In this document: positions 55,711-64,000 of the stretch, piece after piece
Position numbering within the stretch: position 1 is the stretch's first letter
How the letters are laid out: each line of letters begins with the position of its first letter
Assembly (NCBI GenBank): GCA_036768485.1
Contig: JAVLUZ010000848.1
Span: 124,001-188,000, forward strand
From: Mermis nigrescens
Taxonomy: Eukaryota > Nematoda > Enoplea > Mermithida > Mermithidae
Direction: 5' to 3'
Length of the DNA stretch: 64,000 nucleotides
Made by a program: the position numbers and the translations under genes
Notes under the pieces: model-generated
Told to the model about the DNA's origin: nothing
The model's input: the letters and a program-made list of their open reading frames with translations, nothing else
The model's database searches: none

Positions 55711-56760
55711 GTAAATTTAGGTACCTGGAATAAAAGTTGGAGAAAATTGCTAGCAGATAAAATTAAGTACAAGCAGGAGGGGAAAGACCCTTTCAAATTT
55801 TTTCAAAGAAATGTAAAAAGTACAAAAAACCAACATTTTGAACTTAATGAGGATAAATAAGTAAACGGGGTATCCAGAAGACAATCATTCTTGAGTTTTC
55901 CAGGGCATAAAAAGATATGACATGGGTGGGGCAAATAAATAGCGCTAACTTATTAGCACAGAACATGAAAATAAGCATTTCTTTCACATAGGATAAGGCA
56001 ATGCATAAGTCCTGCGATAGAAAATAAATGGATTAGGAGGCTACCCTACCAAAATTCTGCCGGAAAATGGGATAGGTTATTGCTAGGAATTTATCGGCTT
56101 TTTATGATTATTTTTCAGAGTCGATTTTGAAAATCAATGAATTACTATCTTACTTGCATTTCTAGGTGAAAAGTGATAAGTTACCAATAACTTAATAAGA
56201 ATAAACTAACAGAAGTCGAAATTGTCCTAAAATTTTCCAAATAGTATAGCTATTAACATAATCTCTTGACGAAGACCTAGATGAAAAATAAATGCAATGC
56301 TGATAGTTCTTCCAAATTTCACTTTCTCGAGATGAAAATTCGGTTCGCATTCTTCCTAGTAAATTTGATAGCATAACTCCTACAAAAAAATTAGGTAACG
56401 CATGTGTTTAATTTAAAAGCATAAATTGTTTGACAGGCATAGAGGAGTCGTTGTGTATTGGCGGACAAAATTCAAGCGCAATGATGATCAACTTGATTCG
56501 TCTGTAATCGAATTTGGTAGAAGAATCGTTCGTTCAAATAAGAAATAGCTACTGTAATAAGTTTGAATTTTTTTTCTTGTTCAGGCTTAGTGAATGCGAA
56601 TTTCAGGGCTTTTTTACTGATTTTCTACATTATACAGTAATTGATTCATTCACTCAAACACGGTAAACATATCAGCCTGCTTGTCAGAGCACACACTATT
56701 CCCCTTTTCTCTTTGCATATGTCTGCGTACACCTCACAGGTAATAACCCTACGTCAACAG
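55711..56760. other. Noncoding interval between PolB and glycoprotein gene (copy 2)
   Basis: Counterpart of 1721-2645, with an extra segment at about 56340-56430. No gene. Confidence 0.6.
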
Positions 56761-56769
56761 CTATAAATA
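56761..56769 (+). promoter_or_regulatory. TATA box of glycoprotein gene (copy 2)
   Basis: CTATAAATA, 50 bp before the ATG at 56811, as in copy 1. Confidence 0.65.
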
Positions 56770-56810
56770 TGCAGGGCTAACATTGTAATTAGACATTTAT
56801 TTCTAGAAAC

Positions 56811-57278
56811 ATGGCTTTACTTTTATTATTCATTGCTTTTTCAGCTGCCCAGAAATGCCTGGAATATGGAAACCGCACCAAGATTGTGTGCGAAAACTTG
56901 CATGAATTGGCTGATTTACCCAGAAACGTCAGATCTGTGCTACTTGAGAATAGTTGCGATTTTCATGTTCCTGATTGGAAAAACTTTACCGAAAAATACC
57001 CAAATCTCGATTTAATGAAATTTAGCCCATTTTGCAAAAACTGCTTGAAAATTGATGAGCATTTCAATGGTACCACTAAAATCGAGGGGAGGTGTCTGGA
57101 AACCGATATCAAGTGCAGACTTCAACAGGAGCTTACCAAAATTTCGAATGAAATTCTAAGCTGTATAGCTTTATTAGTTACACTAACTACTCTTTACTTA
57201 TTTCGATTCATTAAGAACGAAATTTTACAGCATTTCACGAGATGCAATTATAATCACGTTAATCGTGAGGCAGTATAA
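56811..57278 (+). CDS. Small type I membrane glycoprotein, LRRNT-like (copy 2)
   Basis: The frame has 155 codons: signal peptide 1-14, eight conserved cysteines, sequons at NRT and NGT, and a transmembrane segment at about 116-133 (ALLVTLTTLYLF). Against copy 1 the ectodomain has about 15 replacements, while the Cys and most Leu/Pro positions are kept. The cytoplasmic tail is in another frame, runs past the ancestral stop and overlaps the end of the convergent 131-aa gene. This copy of the gene may still be translatable, but the tail is aberrant. Confidence 0.65.
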   Translation: MALLLLFIAFSAAQKCLEYGNRTKIVCENLHELADLPRNVRSVLLENSCDFHVPDWKNFTEKYPNLDLMKFSPFCKNCLKIDEHFNGTTKIEGRCLETDIKCRLQQELTKISNEILSCIALLVTLTTLYLFRFIKNEILQHFTRCNYNHVNREAV

Positions 57279-57655
57279 TGCCGCTTTCCTTGAAAAGTTC
57301 TCCATCTCCGCCGCATTCATGTAACGTTCCTGAGCAGGGGGCGGGGCCTGCTTTACAGTTTGAGCTAAGCGTTTATCGATTTCGATTTCATCCGCAAGTT
57401 TGGGAGCATGGCCAATTCGAACCATATTTTGGCGAGATAAGCTTTCAAATTTTTGGTGTCAGTATTTTTCAGCAATTTCTTGCACGTTTTGAACATGAAT
57501 TTTGTGTAAACGAGGCCTTTTACTCCTTCCGGTTCGAGATGCTTCCACGAATAAAAATTGATGAACTACGTACATATTCGGATTTTAATGTCTTTTGGGC
57601 AAAACTGTCCCGCTAAATAAATAGACATTTCCAGAATTCTCGAATCAGGACGCAT
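57259..57655 (-). pseudogene. Conserved 131-aa protein of the element (copy 2)
   Basis: The start MRPDSRILEMSIYLAGQF and the end (NMVRIGHAPKLADEIEIDKR) match copy 1, but at least two shifts lie between about 57420 and 57560, and the C-terminus is shifted again. Inactive. Confidence 0.6.
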
Positions 57656-57688
57656 AATGAATAAGGCTATAAGAGAATAATTTTACTA

Positions 57689-58218
57689 TTAATGCATACA
57701 ACCTTGCAATAAAGTACGCACAATAAGATCAGCTCTATATAGATAGCATATGTATTTTGAGCCGGTAATGCAGTACTTTCCGGTATGAAAAATAAGTACA
57801 GTGACGCGAGAAACGTTATATTTCAAGGCAGGAAAGATCTCAGGCTCGAAAAAAACAGTTTTTTCCGTTACATTTCTTGTAAACTTTGCGCAGGTCAATT
57901 GCATGTCCCACTCCGTTGGTCGCTACATAGTTGTGAATCGATAATTTGGTGAATTTGGCGTTGAATCCGCATTTTTGTAAAACTTCAATCAGTTTGATGA
58001 AGACAAGGCGGGTGTCCTCCTCATTTTTTGTGCCGGTGCATACTAGCTTGCCGGATCGGAACAGCAGAACCGTAGCTTTAGGGTCATGAAATTTGAGACT
58101 TAGGCCTGGAAATCTGTCGGGTTTAGTCTTAACCATTTCTTCTACATTCCAAAATGATCATATTCAAATCCAGAGGACATTTGCAGTCCAGAGGCGCAAT
58201 CAAATTGCAGATCTTCAT
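57689..58218 (-). pseudogene. Two-repeat TATA-binding protein (TBP) of the element, copy 2
   Basis: The start equals that of copy 1 (Met at 58218 with TATATAAGGA upstream). A shift at 58135-58160 separates the first 25 or so residues. From 58136 the frame is open through the rest of repeat 1 (FPGLSLKF, LLFRSGKL) and into repeat 2 (FTKLSIHNYVATNGVG). A one-base gain near 57850 shifts to the frame with EPEIFPALKY, LIFHTGKYCITGSK and the C-terminal helix to the stop at 57689. All four intercalating Phe positions are kept, as in copy 1. The breaks differ from those of copy 1, so the two copies decayed independently from a working gene. Confidence 0.85.
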
Positions 58219-58328
58219 TTTGGGCAGAATGAAATTTTGGGGGGTGCCCCTCCTTATATAGTGACCCCTGGGCTGTTCAAACCTGTACAATGGAGATATT
58301 TACCCACAGTTTTTTGCATTTTCCTAGG

Positions 58329-58337
58329 CTATAAATA
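58329..58337 (+). promoter_or_regulatory. TATA box of the 100-aa gene (copy 2)
   Basis: CTATAAATA, 38 bp before the ATG at 58367. Confidence 0.6.
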
Positions 58338-58366
58338 CTTATTTTTCTCCTAAAATGCTATACAAC

Positions 58367-58680
58367 ATGGATCAAGGACGAAATACTTATAATCATTTCT
58401 TAATGCACATGCATCGCCTAGAAAAAGCATCCACCAGAGCCCTAGGTAATTATTTTTGGTCTTCGATGAGTGCTGGTATAAACAAACTTTAATAGAATAT
58501 GATGCAGAAGCTTTTAGCAATTTTTCCAAATTTGTCAAGCAATGCTTTATACTACGCGACTTTCAAGCTCTTGCTGATTTATGGAAAAATTTTAGCGTGC
58601 AAACAAAAGAGTATTTTAAATACTTTCACGAACGATCAATTGATAAGCATATTCTTTACTATATAGTTCTTAGAAACTAA
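58367..58680 (+). pseudogene. Small conserved element protein of about 100 aa (copy 2)
   Basis: It begins MDQGRNTYNHFLMHMHRL. A base is missing near 58474 (GCTGGTATAAAC against GCTGAGTATAAAC in copy 1), giving an early stop. The remainder is open in the next frame to the stop at about 58680. Copy 1 is intact here but broken later, again showing independent decay. Confidence 0.65.
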
Positions 58681-58740
58681 TGTATGTCCTGGCGCTTCTT
58701 CTACTATACGGAACCGTTATCCGAACCAAATGTGTAAAGA
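58679..58740 (+). repeat. Motif A (copy 2, first)
   Basis: It directly follows the 100-aa gene, as in copy 1. Confidence 0.6.
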
Positions 58741-58886
58741 ATTTTCAGTAAATGAAAAAAGTGAAAAACGGTTTGAAACTTGGGGGTTGAACATCTAGTC
58801 TAGATCGGCGGTCTACCCTCTGAATGATTGCAGATGCAGTAGGCCGTGGACCTAGACTATAAATAAGTATTTAATCACAGCCTTAT

Positions 58887-58945
58887 AATGTATGTCCCTG
58901 CGGTTCTTCTACTATATGGAACCGTGATCCGAGCCAGTACCTACA
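58887..58945 (+). repeat. Motif A (copy 2, second)
   Basis: A second unit lies about 208 bp after the first, with the complete CGGTTC/GAACCG stem as in copy 3. The tandem arrangement suggests a local duplication or the junction of two element copies. Confidence 0.6.
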
Positions 58946-59600
58946 TACAGTGTAAAGTAAAAAATGGTCGGGTCTTAGTTCGCCACCGAGTGGCTTAAAC
59001 CTATTGCTCCCCGACAAGGCGCCCGACCGTTGCAACAGGTCTTACCTTTCTTCTTCATCCCGCTCTTCTTCCCGAAAAAAGCAGTGTAAACTAAAATCGG
59101 AATACTGTAGGTTGCGCGCTAAAACTTTGTACACATGATGCATAATGTATACTTAACATACTCTGAAAATTTGAACAAAATCCGGCCATTGGTTCTCGAT
59201 TTATGCAAAAGTGTAAACTCATGCTGGTATACTGTAGGTGCTCCATCAAAATTTTTGTAATAGTTTTCTAATAAGGCGTTACATCCTACCTCTGAAATTT
59301 CAGCCCAATCCGACCGCTGGTTCTTGATTTATTTCCCCAGGGAAATTTCCCCCCATGGAAATTTCCTCCATGGAAATTTATCCCTCCCCTGGTCCTGGAC
59401 CCCTGCCCCCCTGAAATGGACGCGGCCCCCTCCCCGGGCAGGTCCGGGCAGGCCCAACCCTCCCTACGCTATAGCACAGCCTATGCTACAGCATTGCTCC
59501 CTGAGCGAGAAAGCCACGCCCCCTCTGCCTATGCTATAACACAGGCTATGTTATAACGTTGCGATCTAGGGAAGCACGGTATACTACTGATCTTGTGTGA
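58946..59600. other. Conserved noncoding region of the element (copy 2)
   Basis: Counterpart of 15021-15540, ending GGTATACTACTGAT. No integrase follows, unlike in copies 1 and 3, so the element is truncated here or joined to unrelated DNA. The interval 59600-59990 has no gene. Confidence 0.65.
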
Positions 59601-59992
59601 GAGTGGGTCAGAAATTTCTTGGATTCTCTTAAGACCTCGTTGGAATGGAAGACCCCTGAACGGACTTGGCAGAATTCTTGTCATATCTCGAAAATTTATC
59701 ACTGTTCAATTAATTTTTTGATGCCCTTTGGCTCAATGTGAAGGAGGTTAGTGTAACTGCTGTCAGTAGTTACACGCCTATTGAACTCTCCGGTTCAAAC
59801 GCCTATGACGGGAAGATAACACCCCAACAGGAAAGCCAATAACGAGCTAACACGGGCTATAGCGCTATGCCTACCACGCTCACCAGGCAATTATGCTCAC
59901 CAATCGATAGAGCCCATGTGTTGCTCTCTTGGTGTTGCATTCGATCGGTATTGCACGCCGCCTTTTCAACGGCGCTGCAGTCGGGTGATAAC

Positions 59993-60231
59993 CATAGGTG
60001 GGCAGCTCTGAAATTCTGGGGTATGAAAAAATTTCTAGGGGGATGAAAAGATTTTCAAAGGTCAAAAAATGGTCTTAAAAGTGGTCGTATGGCGAAAAAA
60101 ACACCATTTTTCGACGTTTCTCATCAAGCACTATCCAATGGCATCAAAAATTGCTAAAGAAACAAAAATATTTTCTTGGGGGGGGGGTATTTTGACTTCT
60201 GGGGGATGCATACCCCCCACGCCCATGTGTG
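59993..60231. mobile_element. Family A MITE, 239 bp
   Basis: CATAGGTGGGCAG at the start, GCCCATGTGTG at the end, flanked by GTGATAAC (59985-59992) and GTGATCAC (60232-60239), an 8-bp duplication with one mismatch. Confidence 0.85.
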
Positions 60232-60239
60232 GTGATCAC

Positions 60240-60945
60240 CCGTGAGTTTATGCTTTCGGTGGGCATAAAGCTCAGCCGGTCTCGTTTTTGTTTGAGCACT
60301 GGTTCGGCTTGCGAAAGCGACCGAACACTGATCAGTGGTGGACCTTCGGGTCTGCCCAGTTTTGTGAGACTCTTACATTAGTCAAAAAACGAAGTTGCTT
60401 GTATACACACATAGGCATGGGGGTTGTGCCCCGGATTACTGTAGACCCCCAGAATTCTATTTAGTGATATTTTTGACAATTTTTACCATCCTGACTCGCC
60501 ACCCTCAGAATTTTCTTGCTATCCACTTACCTATGCTTGTATATGCTCATAATTCCTTTTTTGTACTTTGACGAAGATTTATGAATATGGTGTAAGGCGA
60601 AGGAATAGTTCAATTTTCGGTTTAATTTGCAAAACGTATTACTGATGTTTTTGCATAAACCTACGTATCATTTAAACTAGTAGGTACATCGCTCATCATA
60701 TTTTTCATGTTGATTTGGAGACATCTTTATTCGAGTCTGATGTTTTGAAATGCTGAAAAGCCATTTTAATGTATCTTTAAAATTATACATGCACATTGGG
60801 GTTGAGGGGGTATAACCCCTCAAGGATCAGCCGGACAGGTATACTATCCGGTGATTCGAGAGGTGATAGAACGTTTTTTTTGCATCATTTTGAAGGTCAA
60901 AAACAGTAGAAACGTAAAAATATTTCTGACGCTTCGCGCCAGATT
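60240..60945. other. No gene seen
   Basis: A MITE relative with GGATTACTGTAGACCCCCAG lies at about 60410-60540. The rest is unremarkable. Confidence 0.4.
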
Positions 60946-60949
60946 AAGA

Positions 60950-61435
60950 CTCTTAAGTGCTTTTCACTCAAAAAGCGCCCGAAATTGATAAATTTCTGCA
61001 TTTTTTAGTGTTATAAGTGATATAATGCAGTCAAAATGGACTAAAAAATGCGATATATATATTTTATAGACTATTTTGATCGCTAAAACAGCAAAAAATC
61101 GTGAATGTTGGCTTAACTGGTTTTGATTTTTTGCATTCCGTCCCCTTCCCCTGCCGACCATACGTGGGCAGCAAGAAAATTCTGGTGGGGGGGGGGGGTG
61201 TGCAAGATTTTTTAAAGGTAAAAAATGGCCTTAAAAATGGTGGTATGGCGTAAAAGCCACTAATTGTCGACGTTTCTCATCAAGCACTATCCATTGGCAT
61301 CAAAAAATTGCGAAAAGAAGGGAAAAAAATTTCAAAAATTGAATTCTGGGGAGGGGCATTTTAATTTCTGTGGGGGGGTATTTCGGTTTCTCGAGGGGGC
61401 TGCATATCCCCAAACCCCTCCACGCCCAGGTGTTT
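60950..61435. mobile_element. Family E plus family A MITE pair
   Basis: Family E runs to about 61130. Family A runs from CATACGTGGGCAGCAAG at 61159 to about 61435, with TGCCGAC on both flanks (61152-61158 region and 61437-61443). Reading frames here (61264, 61332) are repeat artefacts. Confidence 0.65.
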
Positions 61436-61439
61436 TTGC

Positions 61440-62120
61440 CGACCCTGACCTTGTGCACCCATGTATGTTTAAAATGTGTTTTCCATAAAAATTGATTTTT
61501 CTAACCCCGAATCCTGAAATTTTACAGAACAACGTTCCCTCTCCTACCGCTCTGTTTTCGCCTTCCACTGACTGATTGATACTTAGCCTGGTCCGTTTTA
61601 ACTGGCCAGTTGTAAATTAAAAAGTCCACATGTTAGTTTTATTGAGCTAGGATGCCAAAACGCTAGCTCAAACGTTAAAATGGTGCACTTTGCAGTCGAT
61701 TTTAAACTTTCTCCAAAAATCGATTTTTTGAAAAGTGATTTGCACTTTACTGTCTCACGAAAATGTTCCTGTTTCGTCTTAGTAAATTTTTTCAACGTGC
61801 TTATCTGGTGGCCGTGCGTTCGATATTTGTAACGTTATTCATTGCGTATGTTCCTATTTATTTTATTCTATTCTGTGGCGCTCAAATAAAATCGTATGCA
61901 TAACACTAGTGTCCACGTTAACTCCAAAGACATAAAGATGTTTAAAACAGTGTTGCCAGGTCCAAAAATGAAATGCACCAGATAAATGTTGAAAATGCAC
62001 TGAAAATGCACTAGATTTTCCATAAATGCACTAAAAAATGCACTGTATTTCAAAGAGTAAAACATTAAAGATATAGCTAATCCTGCTAGACTTAAGAGAA
62101 GACAATGGCATAAAAATCAT
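61440..62120. other. No gene seen
   Basis: At 61955-62045 there is a short run of GAAAATGCACTGAAAATGCAC-type units. Otherwise AT-rich spacer. Confidence 0.4.
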
Positions 62121-62130
62121 CAAATAAACT

Positions 62131-62136
62131 TTTATT
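62131..62136 (-). promoter_or_regulatory. Polyadenylation signal of the hAT-domain gene
   Basis: Read on the minus strand, AATAAA lies about 125 bp after the stop at 62262. Confidence 0.5.
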
Positions 62137-62261
62137 CAACGAAAAATTCAATTTAAAAAACCACTAAGCATCATGTAAAATATCTAAAGCATCAATAAGG
62201 TCGGAATCACGATCACATTCATTATCAACATCTTTGGACTCGTAAATTGCATCTGTGAACC

Positions 62262-62819
62262 TTAACAACATTTTTTTGTTGGCGAAAATTTGGAAAATGG
62301 CACATCTAAAAAGTCTAAACCATAACGAACCATAAGGATAGCTTCAACAATATTGCACAAGAGTCGATTACGCAACTTATTTTTTACAATATTCATTATC
62401 GAAAAGACGCGTTCAACCGAAGCATTCGAAAATGGCAAACAGAATAAAGCTAGAGCGAAATTCACAACATTTTCAAAACGGCAGTCTCCAGCTGCGTCTT
62501 TAGTACGAGTATCTTTTACAGCTAACCAAAATTGCACAGAATCAATATGACGACCTGGATTTTCATTACAGAACGTTAATGCACGAAATTCTTCTTCGGT
62601 TGCTGACGGATCAGGTGCTAGCGATGGGAACTGCATTAACAAAGCACCAATGTTAGATGCCTTTTTCTTCAATATGACATCTTGGCTTAGCGATTCTAAC
62701 AGACACAGCGAGTTCAGTGTATCAGGAAGCCTAGATCTGACCTAAAACAACCAACGAAAATAATTTCTTATTTGAACATTTAAAGAAAATCGACTCTAAT
62801 AATAATGAATAAAACTAGT

Positions 62820-62882
<63 letters not shown>

Positions 62883-62910
62883 GAATAATAATAATAATAG
62901 AATAATAATA

Positions 62911-62952
<42 letters not shown>

Positions 62953-63320
62953 GTACATAATCAAATAATAATCACGTCATAATAATAATAATGCACATCA
63001 AGACATAAAAGCCACACACAATATGACAAACTGCATGTGAATAGAGCATAAAAACGTAGTGTCTCTTCATTCATTATTCATATTTGCTCATTATATACAA
63101 ACGAAGTTCTCATTAGAGCACTGGACAAAATTCTGAAGCATTGAAATTAGAAACTTAGATGACTAAATACATACATACCTATTGCTTTCAGCTTACCTGT
63201 CTAGCAGATTCTAAAAGACATCTCTTGCAGCGATCTCGGATCATCTGCTGAGCATGTAAATCATGAATTTGCTCAATTGCACGGTCAAAATCGATGCCGA
63301 AATGAATCGCGTTTACAGCA
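62262..63320 (-). CDS. hAT dimerisation-domain protein, 3' two exons (partial)
   Basis: An exon at 63320-63197 (AVNAIHFGIDFDRAIEQ, then CKRCLLES) ends at a GTAAGC donor. An exon at 62741-62262 starts after a TTTTAG acceptor in the same phase. The second exon carries the hAT C-terminal dimerisation domain, with ALALFCLPFSNASVERVFSI and a following NKLRNRL. This kind of domain occurs both in hAT transposases and in domesticated host genes. The two exons have no stop or frameshift, so it may be a functional gene; upstream exons should lie beyond 63.4 kb or outside the window. Confidence 0.75.
62820..62990. repeat. (AAT)n microsatellite in the intron of the hAT-domain gene
   Basis: Imperfect (AAT)n over about 170 bp, with occasional AGAAT or GT interruptions. 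Confidence 0.95.
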
Positions 63321-64000
63321 CTAAAACAATTGTTAATGCAACAGTCAGCATGGTAAAAACTTAAAACAATTATTAATGCGTTTCGAATTAAAATTCAGAA
63401 CTAAAAAACACCTAAATACTCGAAATTATAGACCATGTAGCCTTCATAAAATAGAGCAGATATTATTTTTTGTCAGATGAAGCTACGAACTAGCAGAAAT
63501 AGGCTTAAAATTGACCTACATTTATAAAACTTCATTTCCTCTTTACAGTTGAGCAAGACCGGACTAATGAAGTAAACACAAAGCAAACAGGGCCAAATCT
63601 ATGATTTTTTATGGGGACGGACACTTAAATTTTTCCGAAAGCATGCTGAAATATGTCCAAAAATCCAACTCTCATGTGCGACATAACATTTTTTAACGTT
63701 TCAAGTTGTCTACTTCTATTTAAAATCATTTCTATGCAACACTTATTCAAGCAATTTCAAAATTTTCAACAATTTTGTACAAAAATCTTAACCAGCGCTT
63801 GAAAAAAAATTTGAGAAATAATTATGGTCAAAGTAAACTCGTCGAAATGAAAAGCCAAGGGGAAGGCAGAGTGGGCGCTCCCTTAAATTCGCCCAAAAAA
63901 GCAAGAATACATAAAATTCACATATTGCAAAAATTTATTAATCATGCTAACTGCTTTATTTATGGCAACAAAGGTTGCAAGTTTATTGATGCCTTGCGCA
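63321..64000. other. Right edge, no exon identified
   Basis: AT-rich; the upstream part of the hAT-domain gene on the minus strand is expected to the right, but I found no clear exon here. Confidence 0.35.

Overview
This window looks like transposon-dense, gene-poor nuclear DNA from an invertebrate, most likely an arthropod. The evidence is spliced coding fragments with GT/AG introns, 8-bp target duplications, hAT and Harbinger-type elements, AT-rich satellites, and no bacterial-style operons. I cannot fix the species. No ordinary host housekeeping gene is visible. There is a 17-base N gap at 31829-31845.

The main content is three relics of a large virus-like DNA transposon of the Polinton/Maverick (adintovirus-like) kind. 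Copy 1 enters at the left edge and runs to about 13.95 kb, with large nested insertions. Copy 3 is a fragment at about 14.1-16.4 kb. Copy 2 runs from about 42.0 (or 45.2) to 59.6 kb. Between them they carry a protein-primed family B DNA polymerase (PolB, about 12 exons in copy 2), a retroviral-type integrase (two divergent versions), a small membrane glycoprotein, a 131-aa protein of unknown role, a small conserved family of about 100 aa, a zinc-binding protein, and a two-repeat TATA-binding protein (TBP). All copies are broken by frameshifts, stops or insertions. Several of the small genes are preceded by a near-identical CTATAAATA box 38-50 bp before the ATG. That makes an element-encoded TBP acting on a set of strong TATA promoters the most interesting idea here. 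I saw no capsid, penton, protease or packaging ATPase gene.

Layout: 1-4.75 kb, copy 1 (PolB 3' exons, glycoprotein, 131-aa gene, TBP, 100-aa gene). 5.5-13.2 kb, a hAT-type element with TSD GTCTTACC, inside which lies a 5.9-kb foldback element with 1.3-kb arms and a TTA duplication. 13.2-13.95 kb, the rest of copy 1 (noncoding plus integrase). 14.1-16.4 kb, copy 3. 16.4-18.7 kb, two minisatellites. 18.7-31.8 kb, MITE-rich DNA without recognisable genes. 31.8-42.0 kb, a mosaic of local repeats and triloop hairpins. 42.0-42.95 kb, compact small ORFs, perhaps the left part of copy 2. 43.3-45.2 kb, a GGTTAA-rich inverted-repeat element. 45.2-59.6 kb, copy 2, interrupted by a 2.2-kb hAT relic and a 238-bp MITE. 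59.6-62 kb, more MITEs. 62.2-63.3 kb, a spliced hAT-dimerisation-domain gene on the minus strand, followed by an (AAT)n-rich intron.

All identifications rest on reading translations and repeats by eye; no database search was possible.
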